From contig JAUXWZ010000064.1 in NCBI GenBank assembly GCA_030684835.1, forward strand, positions 1-64,000: a stretch of DNA of 64,000 bases. Reading direction: 5' to 3'. Under the pieces are notes generated by a model. The model searched no databases. It worked only from the letters and a program-made list of their open reading frames with translations, and was not told the origin of the DNA. Positions 46,522 through 56,453 of this stretch are shown piece by piece (the first letter of the stretch is position 1; every line of letters begins with the position of its first letter). A program made the translations under genes and the position numbers. Source of the DNA: Beijerinckiaceae bacterium. Lineage in GTDB: Bacteria > Pseudomonadota > Alphaproteobacteria > Rhizobiales > Beijerinckiaceae.

Positions 46522-49500
46522 ATGAGTTTTGGCGGCATCGCGATCTTCAGCGCGCTGGTTTACTTGTGCGGCCTTTTCGCCGTCGCCCGTTATGGCGATA
46601 CGTCAGGACGCAAGTTCATGCAGTCGCGGGCGCGGCCGGTGATCTACGCGCTGACGCTCGCCGTGTATTGCACGTCCTGGACGTTCTTCGGCTCCGTGGG
46701 CCTGGCCTCGGCCAATGGCCTCGATTTTCTACCCATCTACATTGGGCCTATTCTCGTCATCGGCCTCTTCTTTCCGCTGGTGCTGCGCATTGTGCGCATC
46801 GCGAAGGCGCAAAACATCACCTCTGTCGCGGACTTTGTAGCAGCCCGCTATGGCAAGTCTGAGCAGGTCGCGGCGCTGGTCGCCATCATCTGCGTTATCG
46901 GCGCGGTTCCCTATATCGCGCTACAGTTGAAGGCAATTTCGACCTCCGTTGCGACTGTTCTCGATTCGCTCAACGCAGGCCGCACGATTGCGCTCTCCTC
47001 CAGCGCCGGAGACCTCTCCTTCATCGTCGCGGTGATGCTGGCGGGCTTCGCGATGGCGTTTGGCACGCGCAACATTGACGCGACCGAGCACCAGGACGGG
47101 CTCGTCCTGTCCATCGCAATGGAATCGCTCGTCAAGCTGGTCGCGTTCATCGTGGTCGGCGTTTATGTGACGTGGTGGATGTTCGATGGGCTCGGCGATC
47201 TCACCGAGCGCGCCGCCGCAGACCCCTCCATCAGCAGCGTTCTGGCGCGTATGCCAAACGCCGCCACCTGGGTCGCCACGACCTTGCTGGCGGCGTGCTC
47301 CATCATCCTTCTGCCGCGCCAGTTTCATGTGACAGTCGTGGAGAACCGCGACGAGCGCGATGTGCGCACGGCTGCCTGGTTGTTCCCGCTATATCTGGTG
47401 GCGATCAATATCTTCGTCATTCCGTTGGCGATTGCGGGCCGACTCACCTTCCCCGAAGGCGCCATCGACCGCGATATGACCGTGCTTGCTCTGCCGCTTG
47501 AGTCCGGCGCCAACACGCTTGCGGTGTTTGTGATGATTGGCGGCCTCTCCGCCGCAACCGCGATGGTGATCGTTGCCTCCGTCGCCTTGTCGATCATGGC
47601 GTCGAATCATCTCGTCATGCCACTAATGCTGCGCATTTCCCGCATGCGGCGACGCATTGAGGCGGGCGATCCAGGGTCGCTTATTCTCATCATTCGCCGC
47701 GTGGCGATCGTCGTGCTGCTTGGCATGGGATACGCTTATTTTCACTATTCGGCGGAAGCCGCGCTGGCGGCCATTGGTCTGCTGTCCTTCGCTGCCATCG
47801 CTCAAATTGCGCCCGCATTTTTTGGCGGCCTCTTCTGGCGCAGGGCGACCGCGCGGGGCGCGATGGCGGGGCTCATCGTCGGCATCACGCTGTGGGCGTA
47901 CACCCTGCTTCTTCCTTCGCTCGCTCTCGATTCAGAAAGCGTTGCGGACATCGTCAAGTTTGGCCCGCTCGGGCTTCGCGCGCTCAAGCCCACCGCGCTT
48001 TTTGGCGTGGAATGGAGCCAGCTTGTTCATGGCGTGGCGTGGTCACTGTCCGCCAACATGCTCGCCTTTGTCGGCTTCTCGCTGGCGCGCCTTCCAACGC
48101 CTATCGAGCGATTGCAGGCCTCCGCATTCGTGGGCTCGGAGCCCGGCGTGATAGGTCAGGCCCTGCGCATGAGCGGCGCACGCATCACGGTCAGCGAACT
48201 GGAAGGCGCCGTCGGTCGCTATCTGGGATCGGACCACACGAGGCGATCCTTTCTGGATTTCATGCAGTCGCGCGGTTCGGTGCTCAAGCCCGCCGACGAG
48301 GCCGACGTTCATCTACTACGCTTTGCCGAACATCTGCTCGCTTCGGCGATTGGCGCGTCATCTTCGCGCCTGGTGCTTTCGCTTCTGCTGCGCCGTCGCA
48401 ATCTTTCGCGCGAAGCTGCTCTCAAACTGATCGACGACGCCTCGGCGACCCTGCAATACAACCGCGATTTGTTGCAGCACGCGCTTGATTTCGCCCGTCA
48501 GGGAATCACGGTGTTCGATCGAGACTTGCGGCTCATGGCCTGGAATCGTGAATTCCGGGATCTTTTCGATATGCCCAGCGGCTTCTTGCACGTCGGCCTG
48601 GAGCTTGAAGAATTGCTTCGCTACAACGCCGCGCGCGGAATCTACGGCCCTGGCGTCCCGGCGCAGCAAGTGATGAGTCGGCTGGAATTACTCGTCAATG
48701 AACCGGCGCCCACGCGTTTGCGACTTGAGAGCGGAATCGCAATCGAAATTCGCTCTGCGCGTATGCCTGACGGCGGACTCGTCACGACCTACACCGATGT
48801 AACGCAGACCGTGCGCGCCGAAGAAGCGCTGGAAGCCACAAACGAAACGCTGGAGCAGCGCGTCCGCGAGCGCACAGAAGAGCTTGTTCGGCTGAATGGC
48901 GAACTCGCCAAGGCCAAAGCTGTCGCGGAAGCCGCCGACCAATCGAAAACGCGTTTTCTGGCGGCCGCGAGCCACGACATCCTGCAACCGCTCAATGCTG
49001 CGCGCCTTTATGCGACAACCCTGCTTGAACGCGCACCCGAAGGCGGCGCCGATGCGGCTCAGCTGATCAACAATCTGGATCTCTCGCTGGAGGCGGTCGA
49101 GGAAATTCTCACGACCTTGCTTGAGATTTCGCGCCTTGACGCGGGCAAGATGAAGGCGGAGCCCAGCGTCTTCCCGCTGGGCGACATGCTCAGCCAGCTG
49201 CGTGTTGAGTTCGAGCCGCTCGCCAGAGAGAAAAACCTGCAACTCTATTTTGCGCGGTGCTCACGTAACGTGCGCTCCGACAAGCGCATGCTGCGCCGCC
49301 TGCTTCAGAACCTCATTTCAAACGCCATCAAATACACGCCAAAAGGGCGCGTTCTTGTTGGCGTGCGCCATCGCGGTGAAAGCCTTGTGGTTGAAGTGTG
49401 GGACACGGGCCTTGGCATTCCACAGGACAAACAGAAAATCGTCTTTCGTGAGTTCGAGCGCCTGGCGCCTGCGGCAAAAACAGCGCGCGGGCTTGGACTC

Positions 49501-50055
49501 GGGCTGTCCATCGTGGAGCGCCTCGGCCGCGTGCTGCGCCATCGCGTGAGCCTTTCGTCCGAGCCTGGGCGTGGAACGGTGTTTCGCGTCGAAGTGCCCC
49601 GCGCTGCAGCGGTCGCCTTCGACAGCGGCTTTGAGGATGCGCACGTGTCGGCCGCACAGCATCTGCCGCTGAGCGGCATGGTGGTGCTTGCAATTGACAA
49701 CGAAGAACGCATCCTGGATGGCATGCGCGGTCTTCTGTCAGGATGGGGATGCACCGTCATCACCGCCGATAGCATCGAGACGGCGGAGCGTGAGTTGTCC
49801 GCGCGCAACCTCGCGCCGCAGGCCATTGTTGCCGATTACCATCTTGACGATGGCGACGGCGTCGAGGCGATCATTCATCTGCGCCGCGTCTTCGGACTCG
49901 AAACGCCGTCGGTGCTTGTGACGGCTGATCGCACACCGGAAGTTCGCGCCTTGGCTGAAGCCAACGATATTCGTGTGCTCCACAAGCCGCTGCGGCCAGC
50001 CGCGCTTCGCTCGCTGCTCAGTCAGTGGCTGGTGACGCAGCGCGCCGCAGAATAA
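46522..50055 (+). CDS. Hybrid sensor histidine kinase with N-terminal SSS-like domain, PAS, HisKA, HATPase and C-terminal REC
   Basis: SSS-like TM region; PAS-like FDRDLRLMAWNREFRDLFDMP; FLAAASHDILQPLNAARLY H-box; NLISNAIKYTPKGRVLVGV; GLGLSIVERLGRVL; REC IVADYHLDDGDG. Confidence 0.93.
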   Translation: MSFGGIAIFSALVYLCGLFAVARYGDTSGRKFMQSRARPVIYALTLAVYCTSWTFFGSVGLASANGLDFLPIYIGPILVIGLFFPLVLRIVRIAKAQNITSVADFVAARYGKSEQVAALVAIICVIGAVPYIALQLKAISTSVATVLDSLNAGRTIALSSSAGDLSFIVAVMLAGFAMAFGTRNIDATEHQDGLVLSIAMESLVKLVAFIVVGVYVTWWMFDGLGDLTERAAADPSISSVLARMPNAATWVATTLLAACSIILLPRQFHVTVVENRDERDVRTAAWLFPLYLVAINIFVIPLAIAGRLTFPEGAIDRDMTVLALPLESGANTLAVFVMIGGLSAATAMVIVASVALSIMASNHLVMPLMLRISRMRRRIEAGDPGSLILIIRRVAIVVLLGMGYAYFHYSAEAALAAIGLLSFAAIAQIAPAFFGGLFWRRATARGAMAGLIVGITLWAYTLLLPSLALDSESVADIVKFGPLGLRALKPTALFGVEWSQLVHGVAWSLSANMLAFVGFSLARLPTPIERLQASAFVGSEPGVIGQALRMSGARITVSELEGAVGRYLGSDHTRRSFLDFMQSRGSVLKPADEADVHLLRFAEHLLASAIGASSSRLVLSLLLRRRNLSREAALKLIDDASATLQYNRDLLQHALDFARQGITVFDRDLRLMAWNREFRDLFDMPSGFLHVGLELEELLRYNAARGIYGPGVPAQQVMSRLELLVNEPAPTRLRLESGIAIEIRSARMPDGGLVTTYTDVTQTVRAEEALEATNETLEQRVRERTEELVRLNGELAKAKAVAEAADQSKTRFLAAASHDILQPLNAARLYATTLLERAPEGGADAAQLINNLDLSLEAVEEILTTLLEISRLDAGKMKAEPSVFPLGDMLSQLRVEFEPLAREKNLQLYFARCSRNVRSDKRMLRRLLQNLISNAIKYTPKGRVLVGVRHRGESLVVEVWDTGLGIPQDKQKIVFREFERLAPAAKTARGLGLGLSIVERLGRVLRHRVSLSSEPGRGTVFRVEVPRAAAVAFDSGFEDAHVSAAQHLPLSGMVVLAIDNEERILDGMRGLLSGWGCTVITADSIETAERELSARNLAPQAIVADYHLDDGDGVEAIIHLRRVFGLETPSVLVTADRTPEVRALAEANDIRVLHKPLRPAALRSLLSQWLVTQRAAE

Positions 50056-50057
50056 AA

Positions 50058-50080
50058 AAAGCCCCGCCAGGCGGGGCTTT
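50058..50080. terminator. Bidirectional Rho-independent terminator
   Basis: AAAAAGCCCCGCCAGGCGGGGCTTT between convergent genes. Confidence 0.88.
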
Positions 50081-50103
50081 CTCGCTTCTTCAGGCTAGTC
50101 CGC

Positions 50104-51141
50104 TCAGGGCGCCGTAGCCTTCTTCGCTTCCTCGACGATTGCTGCCGGCGTCGAGGTGAACTCGCCCCACAAGCGCGTCAACAGTTCGCCGTCCATGGGG
50201 ATGATGTCGATGCCGGTTTTGGCCGCGTCGGACAGAAATTCCTTGTCGGACATCGTGTCCATGAAAGCTTTGCGTAACGCTGTCACGCGCTCGACGGGCG
50301 TTTCCGGCGGCGCTGCGTAAACGCGGCCCAGCGCCTGTACGCCAAACAGCAAGCCCGACAACGCGCGATCTCGCTCCGTCTTGATGAAATCGCGCGCGTG
50401 CGGAATGTCTCCGATCTCGCTCGTCTTGTCGCCGCTGATCTGGATGATCGGCTTGAATTCGCCTGCTTCCAGTTCGTTCTTCCAGAACGATTTCACAGTA
50501 GACCACGGCAGGCCGCAAATGCCCTGCACTTCGCCGCGGTTCATGGCGAGCTTCACGTCCGCTGAACCTTTGTATCCTGCAATCACCTTGATCTTTGCGC
50601 CGAGGAGGTTCTTCACCGCAAGTGACGATTTCAAAAGCGGGCCCGTGGGGCCGGTTGCGCCCATCAGGACTTCGCGCTTGCGCATGTCGTCGAAGGTCTG
50701 CACGCCAGAGGCTTTTGTCACGCCGCAGATTGCGACGCTCGACTCCATATTGCCGATCCACACAAGCCGGTTAGCGTCGTAGCGCGCCATCTGGTTGCCA
50801 AACAGCGGTTCGAGCGGAACGGTTTGCGCGAAAGTGCCCATCACCGTGCCATCTTTGGGCGCGACATTGTAAAGCCAGTTGGCCGAGGTTACGCCGCTGG
50901 CGCCCAGCATATTCTGGACGATCATATTCGGGTTGCCGGGAATGTAGCGGCCCATGTGGCGGATAAGAACGCGCGAGTACACGTCAAACCCCGTGCCGAC
51001 CTCGTGGCCGACCACGATGCTTACTGTCTTCCCCTTGTAGAAATCGGAAATGGCGTCGGCGTTCGCCGATTTCGTTCCAGTCACGATTCCAAGTGTGGTC
51101 CCAAGCGCCAAAAATGCGCCAAGCGCGGCTGCGTGTTTCAC
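50104..51141 (-). CDS. Bug/TctC-like substrate-binding protein (divergent)
   Basis: FYKGKTVSIVVGHEVGTGFDVYSRVLIRHMGRYIPGNP...NVAPKDGTVMG; GTG start after GGAGGGGAC (ORF opens at 51240). Confidence 0.88.
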   Translation of the reverse strand: MKHAAALGAFLALGTTLGIVTGTKSANADAISDFYKGKTVSIVVGHEVGTGFDVYSRVLIRHMGRYIPGNPNMIVQNMLGASGVTSANWLYNVAPKDGTVMGTFAQTVPLEPLFGNQMARYDANRLVWIGNMESSVAICGVTKASGVQTFDDMRKREVLMGATGPTGPLLKSSLAVKNLLGAKIKVIAGYKGSADVKLAMNRGEVQGICGLPWSTVKSFWKNELEAGEFKPIIQISGDKTSEIGDIPHARDFIKTERDRALSGLLFGVQALGRVYAAPPETPVERVTALRKAFMDTMSDKEFLSDAAKTGIDIIPMDGELLTRLWGEFTSTPAAIVEEAKKATAP

Positions 51142-51312
51142 GTCCCCTCCCAAGTCCGCCAGTTTGGCGGTTTCGTCTGATTTGATCGCAATTGCTTCTA
51201 TCATCGCGCGGGCGGACGGCCAACTAGGCGGGGGCGGCAAACGCAGGCCCGGCCGGAACCAACCGGGCGCTCTCCGTCTTGTTTGGGTGGTACAACAAGG
51301 GAGATGCCGTCA

Positions 51313-51609
51313 ATGGTTGAAAGAATCGAACGTGAGCGCAGTGGGTCAATGGGCATAGTCGGCGTCATCGTCGGAGCCCTGATCGTTATCGCCGTGGCGT
51401 TCTTCCTCCTTTCCGGCGGTAACTCCGGTTCTGGGACGTCGAGCACCACGATCAACAACACGGCTCCAGCAGCGCCGTCTGTCACGACCGCGCCAAGCGG
51501 TGCGGGTTCCGGCTCGGCTGCGCCCGTAGCGCCCGCCACGCCTGCCGCGCCTGCCGCGCCCGCGACGCCCGCCGCTCCTGCAGGGCCTGCTGGCGGCGGC
51601 TCCCGCTAA
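51313..51609 (+). CDS. Small single-TM protein with Pro/Ala-rich tail
   Basis: MGIVGVIVGALIVIAVAFFLL TM, then PVAPATPAAPAAPATPAAPAGPAGGG; AAGGGAG RBS. Confidence 0.65.
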   Translation: MVERIERERSGSMGIVGVIVGALIVIAVAFFLLSGGNSGSGTSSTTINNTAPAAPSVTTAPSGAGSGSAAPVAPATPAAPAAPATPAAPAGPAGGGSR

Positions 51610-51628
51610 CGTGTGAACACGGTGGTAG

Positions 51629-51656
51629 AAGGCCGGCCCCCAGGGGTCGGCCTTTT
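51629..51656 (+). terminator. Rho-independent terminator
   Basis: AAGGCCGGCCCC-cag-GGGTCGGCC-TTTT. Confidence 0.8.
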
Positions 51657-51764
51657 GCGTGCGCCTATACATCCCCAAGGGAGGCGGTGGCCGACCGCTT
51701 GCAGACGGCTTTGGCGTGCGTAAAGTGCATGCGGTTCGTCACGGACTCAAAACGAGGGAATTAT

Positions 51765-52337
51765 ATGAGCCGGTTCGCATCAAGTCTGATCACGCGGAGA
51801 TCCACACTGGCGGGCGCAGCAGCGCTATTTGGCGCCACCGCGGCCATCGCGCAGCCGCAGCCGCAGCCGCAGCCGACGCAGGCGACCAATCCTGATTGGC
51901 TTTACGTTCCCACACCTCACGACGTCGTCGACAAGATGCTCGAACTCGCCAATGTCACGAAGGACGATATCGTGATTGATCTTGGCTCCGGCGACGGGCG
52001 CATTCCGATTGCCGCAGCGAAACGATTTGGCTGCCGTGCGCGGGGCGTGGACATCAACCCTATTCGCATCGATGAGGCCAACGCCAATTTGAAAGGCTCA
52101 GGCGTCGAAAACCTCGTTAGCTTCGTGCTGGGCGATGTCTTCGAAGTGCCGATCGCCGACGCCACCGTGGTGACGCTTTATCTGTTCCCGCACGTGTTGC
52201 TGAAGCTCCGGGACCGGCTGAAGACCGAGTTAAAACCCGGGACGCGGATCGTTTCCCATGAGTTCATGATGGGCGACTGGGAGCCGAAAGTCACTGAACG
52301 CGTGCGCAACGCGCGTGTTCATCTCTGGACGCTCTGA
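51765..52337 (+). CDS. SAM-dependent methyltransferase with N-terminal Tat-like signal
   Basis: LITRRSTLAGAAALFGATAAIAQPQPQPQP then IVIDLGSGDGRIPIAAAKRFGCRARGVDINP. Confidence 0.82.
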   Translation: MSRFASSLITRRSTLAGAAALFGATAAIAQPQPQPQPTQATNPDWLYVPTPHDVVDKMLELANVTKDDIVIDLGSGDGRIPIAAAKRFGCRARGVDINPIRIDEANANLKGSGVENLVSFVLGDVFEVPIADATVVTLYLFPHVLLKLRDRLKTELKPGTRIVSHEFMMGDWEPKVTERVRNARVHLWTL

Positions 52338-52364
52338 TTGATTTTGATGAGGCGCTTGAAATGG

Positions 52365-52389
52365 AAGGCCGGGAGCGCCCGGCCTTTTT
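52365..52389 (+). terminator. Rho-independent terminator
   Basis: AAGGCCGGG-agcg-CCCGGCCTTTTT. Confidence 0.88.
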
Positions 52390-52405
52390 ATTGAGCCGCG
52401 GGAAT

Positions 52406-52777
52406 TTACGCCGCCTTGCCGCGTGGACCTGCCGTCTTGGCCCACATCGCCGCCGCCTCTGCGCCAATTTCAGGCGTCAAAAATTGAACTTCGAGGCTGT
52501 ATTCGCTGACAAGATAAGCCAGGTGGGCGGCGACAGCGTAGGAGCCATACTTCTCCATCATCATTTGCGTCGCCTTCGCGCCACGCGCGTCAAAACGCGC
52601 ATCGCAATGCGCGTGAATTTGCAGCTCCGGTTCGAACTCGTTCCCGCGCCGCGCCCAGGCCTGCGCTGTTGCGGCGCGCGGCATCCATTTTTCCAGCTGC
52701 GCGGCGAAGCCGGGCAGGGCGGCCTTTAGCGCATCGGAGGCGCTCGGCGCCTGCGCAATCGTATCGGGCTTTCCCAT
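52406..52777 (-). CDS. Conserved hypothetical protein
   Basis: ORF with start MGKPDTIAQAP and RBS-like GGGAGCG; soluble helical composition. Confidence 0.55.
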   Translation of the reverse strand: MGKPDTIAQAPSASDALKAALPGFAAQLEKWMPRAATAQAWARRGNEFEPELQIHAHCDARFDARGAKATQMMMEKYGSYAVAAHLAYLVSEYSLEVQFLTPEIGAEAAAMWAKTAGPRGKAA

Positions 52778-52978
52778 AACGCGCTCCCGCAACCTGATTT
52801 GCAAAGTCCATCAGATACCTGATTCGAGCATACATCTGAAAGAGTCTCGCGAATTCAAACGATCAACGCGATCCTTCGACCTCAAGCGGGGCGTTGCCGG
52901 GCAGTCTGCGACCGCCGATTGCAGTCACGCATGACGTTCCATTCACCGAGCATATCGGCGAACACCTGGTCGCGGAGG

Positions 52979-53689
52979 TCACGGCGTCGGCTCCGGCAGG
53001 CATGCGATCAGTCGCTCGTATGCAGCTTCCGCCTGTCCATAACTGTTGGACGCCAACTCGATCAGAACTTCCCGATCCTCGACGACCACTCTGGCGCGGC
53101 CGCGCGAAATCGCGCCGCGATCCTCCAGCGATTGCATGGCCGCGGTCACGCCGGCCCGCCGCACCGCAAGCATCCACGCGAAGAAGTCATGGGCGAGGGG
53201 AAGCTCCCGCCCAATTGTGCGATCCAACGCCATGAGCAGCCAACGGGCAAGCCGCTCCTCGACGTTGTAATTAGCGTGTGACAGCGCGAGATAGGCGGAC
53301 TGAACAATCAGATAGTGGTGATAGCGGGAAATCAGGTCCGTCACCTTGCCACCCTCTCGAAACAAGGCGTCGAGCAGGTCAAACTCGATCCGGTAGCCGT
53401 GTCCTGCCAAATGAACCATGGTCTGCAGCGGCGTCCGCTTGCTGGGGATCATGTCCGACATGCCCTCAAAACCGACCATGCCCGCTTCGATTGTGTCAGA
53501 ATGCCCCGCGCCAGCCAGAATGGACATCAGACCTGTTTCAGGAAAATACACGTGAGTGATGGCGACGTTGGGCCGAACGATTACGTCGCGCGCCTTCAGT
53601 TCAACGCGTTCCAGATGCGGCGCCAGCTGCTCGAAAGCGACCGGGTCCAGCCGTCGCAGCAACTTGTTGCGGAAGGCAGGGCGCTCCAT
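52979..53689 (-). CDS. Crp/Fnr family transcriptional regulator
   Basis: cNMP-binding-like VIVRPNVAITHVYFPETGLMSILA...; HTH DFFAWMLAVRRAGVTAAMQSLEDRGAISRGRARVVVEDREVL; no N-terminal Fe-S Cys cluster. Confidence 0.9.
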   Translation of the reverse strand: MERPAFRNKLLRRLDPVAFEQLAPHLERVELKARDVIVRPNVAITHVYFPETGLMSILAGAGHSDTIEAGMVGFEGMSDMIPSKRTPLQTMVHLAGHGYRIEFDLLDALFREGGKVTDLISRYHHYLIVQSAYLALSHANYNVEERLARWLLMALDRTIGRELPLAHDFFAWMLAVRRAGVTAAMQSLEDRGAISRGRARVVVEDREVLIELASNSYGQAEAAYERLIACLPEPTP

Positions 53690-53789
53690 GGGTTCGCCTC
53701 CGTAGCCTATCAGCTTGCCGGGTAACGCGCGGACGGCTGGTCCGATCCCACCTCCCTGCTGTTTTGCTATAAAGCAACCGTCTGAGGCG

Positions 53790-54761
53790 TCAGGACGGCC
53801 ACAGCGCCACGAGGTAGGCAACGTAGCCAGCCACAAGCAATCCGCCTTCCCGGCGCCCGATGCGCAGACCGGTCCAGGCGAACACCATCATCAGAATGCA
53901 CACTGCCACCATCACGAGATTGTCGAAACGCACGATCTCGGGCGGCACGCTTGTCGGCGCGATCAGCGCCGTTGTGCCAGCGATGCCCAGCACATTGTAG
54001 ATGTTTGAGCCGACGACACTGCCAAAGGCGACGTCGGAATGGCGCCGGGCGGCGGCGACGACAGCCGTCACAAGTTCCGGCATCGAGGTGCCGATCGCCA
54101 CGACGGTCAGGCCGATGATGCTCTCGGCGACTCCATACGCGCGCGCCATCGCCACCGCGCCGTTGACCAGCAGCGACCCGCCAACGACGATAAGGGCGAG
54201 ACCGCCGATCGCCATTACAAGTGATAACGCCAGGGAAGCCGGACGTCCCGGGCGTAAAGCTTCATCGACCTCGATCGCGGCCTCGCCCTTGTCGAACACA
54301 GCGCCATGATCGGTTGGGACCGCCTGCTCCTGACGGAACGAGAAGAAGATATAGCCGGCCAGCAACGCGACGAAGACGAATCCAACGGGCCGGGTGAGAT
54401 CGAAGGCGGCGGTGAGCGCCGCGAACATCACGGCGACGGCAACCATGATGGCACCGTCGCGCTTGAGCGCCGCCGTGGTCACCACGATGGGCGCAATGAT
54501 TGCCGATACTCCCAGGACCAGCAGAATGTTGGCGATGTTGGAGCCGACGATGTTGCCGAGGGCGATGCCGGGCGCGCCCGAAAGGGACGCCTGAACCGAG
54601 GTGACAAGCTCCGGCGTCGACGTGCCAAAGCCCACGAGCGTCAGGCCGATAACAAGCGGCGAAACGCCCATCCGGGTCGCGATGCTGACCGCGCCCCGCA
54701 CCATGACGTCGCCGCCCACAACAAGAAGGACCAACCCGCCAACAATAAAAAGCGCTGTCAT
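53790..54761 (-). CDS. Calcium/sodium antiporter (CaCA, YrbG family)
   Basis: Two repeats: GLTLVGFGTSTPELVTSVQASLSGAPGIALGNIVGSNIANILLVLG and GLTVVAIGTSMPELVTAVVAAARRHSDVAFGSVVGSNIYNVLGIAG. Confidence 0.95.
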   Translation of the reverse strand: MTALFIVGGLVLLVVGGDVMVRGAVSIATRMGVSPLVIGLTLVGFGTSTPELVTSVQASLSGAPGIALGNIVGSNIANILLVLGVSAIIAPIVVTTAALKRDGAIMVAVAVMFAALTAAFDLTRPVGFVFVALLAGYIFFSFRQEQAVPTDHGAVFDKGEAAIEVDEALRPGRPASLALSLVMAIGGLALIVVGGSLLVNGAVAMARAYGVAESIIGLTVVAIGTSMPELVTAVVAAARRHSDVAFGSVVGSNIYNVLGIAGTTALIAPTSVPPEIVRFDNLVMVAVCILMMVFAWTGLRIGRREGGLLVAGYVAYLVALWPS

Positions 54762-54965
54762 GGAAATTCCAAGGTGAGTGTCTTCTAGCGGATCAAAGGT
54801 AACGGGCGTCGCCTAGGTCCGCGAAGCCCATATAGCGGGGCGAGCCCAAGAAGCCAGCACGATACCGGCTTTGGCGCAGGATGCGTGGAGGGGCATTTAA
54901 TGTCCATGGAGGTGGCTGTGCGGCGCAATGGCGAAAGATCCGCAAGGCTGCGCCGCCAACTAACA

Positions 54966-54979
54966 GTGATCTATGTCAA
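54966..54979. promoter_or_regulatory. Candidate FNR/FixK-type box
   Basis: GTGAT-CTAT-GTCAA, one substitution per half-site relative to TTGAT-N4-ATCAA. Confidence 0.4.
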
Positions 54980-55036
54980 GGCATAAAAACGCAAGCGGCA
55001 TCCTTTTTGCGGGTAGATGGACGACGCTCAACTTGA

Positions 55037-55261
55037 GTGTCTCGATCTGACACAGAGGGGGGCTGCAAAGTGTTCCACAAAAGGAGAAGCCATAACCAAA
55101 CCCACGCACGGACCGATCAGAAACGCGCATTGATTGCGAGACTCCGCGGGCTATCTCAGCAGGACCGCTTGCGCTACCTGGACGCTGAAATTGCGGAAGC
55201 CTTATCTAATAAAGACAGCCGCGCGCTAAAAGCACTCCTGGATCCGCCAAAACCAAGCTGA
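55037..55261 (+). CDS. Small hypothetical protein
   Basis: ORF ARLRGLSQQDRLRYLDAEIAEALSNKDSRALKALLDPP, amphipathic helical; start uncertain. Confidence 0.4.
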   Translation: MSRSDTEGGCKVFHKRRSHNQTHARTDQKRALIARLRGLSQQDRLRYLDAEIAEALSNKDSRALKALLDPPKPS

Positions 55262-55425
55262 TATCTTTGTGCGACTTCTAGGAACGTCTATCAGTAGAAG
55301 AGGCGCTCTCCGGGCTGCGCAGTTTGACGCGGACTTCTCCCGGGCTCGAGCTTTCGTGCAGGATAGCCGGCACACTGATCACCCGGATACTAATCCAACC
55401 CCGTCCAGCAATTCATCGCGGTATC

Positions 55426-55734
55426 TTAGTTGCAGGGATTCGCCGTATATGTGCATCGGTGCCGCAACTGTCCTGAAGACACGACACCGCATTGAGATTT
55501 CTTGTTTTGCGCCTTGCTCCATTTCGAATACGGAGCACCGTAGTTATGCCCGGCGTTGGCCTGCCAGGCTGTTCTAGCCGCCAATTCTGCACCCGCCTTA
55601 GTTGCTGAAGGGTACGGGGCGAAACTCGATATCGGTGGCTTGCAAACTGCAAGCGCGTGCGATGGATAGCCGACTGTAAACACTCCTGCCAAAGCGAGGA
55701 GAGCGGCAGAAAAGTTTTGTTTGTTTGACGCCAT
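55426..55734 (-). CDS. Small exported Cys-containing protein
   Basis: Signal peptide FSAALLALAGVFTVGYPSHALA; AARTAWQANAGHNYGAPYSKWSKAQNKKSQC...CTYTANPC pattern. Confidence 0.6.
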   Translation of the reverse strand: MASNKQNFSAALLALAGVFTVGYPSHALAVCKPPISSFAPYPSATKAGAELAARTAWQANAGHNYGAPYSKWSKAQNKKSQCGVVSSGQLRHRCTYTANPCN

Positions 55735-56163
55735 ATCGAAGGTGCGCATCACAATATCCGCCTATGCGAATCAGCCAAATTGTGCCCGAAGTGCAGGGTC
55801 AGCGCCCCGGCCGCGAGCTATTGAACCTTGCTGTAATCGACGCGTCTGATCGGCTCGCTTAGCCGAGTAAATCGACCGGCGGGTCAACAAAGGCGTCGTG
55901 CTCGTCGCTGGCGTCTGCGCCACATAATCGACCCAGGGCGGCATTGATAACTGCCAGCTCTTCCGGCGAACAGTCTAGCTCATCATACATGGCGTGACTC
56001 CCCTACGGGGTCACTGTTGCACACTTCCGCTCACGCTCGAGATAAATCGGCAAAAGGTTGACGCGGCGCCAAGGGACGAATCGTAAGAATGTCAAAACTG
56101 AATTTTTATCAATTACTTATGCAATTGTTCTTGCGAGAACTTGTCGCGTGATCATGGGATAAA

Positions 56164-56238
56164 TGGTGCTGCGAGAGAGGATTGAACTCTCGACCTCTCC
56201 ATTACCAATGGAGTGCTCTACCACTGAGCTACCGCAGC
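56164..56238 (-). tRNA. tRNA-Thr (anticodon GGT), CCA encoded
   Basis: Reverse complement GCTGCGGTAGCTCAGTGGTAGAGCACTCCATTGGTAATGGAG...GTTCAATCCTCTCTCGCAGCACCA. Confidence 0.96.
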
Positions 56239-56453
56239 GTCGTCGGGCGCGCAGAAGCGGGCGCCGCGGACGGGGGGCTTGTGCCACACGGGCGCCGCAT
56301 GCGCAAGCGTCGCCCGTGCGAGACCCTTCGCCGCGTTCGCGTTCCTTGCGCAAGTGGGCCAGTGCGGTTGCGTGAAGCCAGCCTTCTGCCTAAAAGGCGC
56401 TGGCGCGCGGCGCCGGGATCTTCACACCGGGAGATTCGCCGGGGAGATATGCC

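Noticed and set aside
51848-51871. CAGCCG hexanucleotide run as a CRISPR-like or mobile-element repeat
   Set aside because: Short in-frame microsatellite encoding QPQPQPQP with no spacers; ordinary linker sequence.
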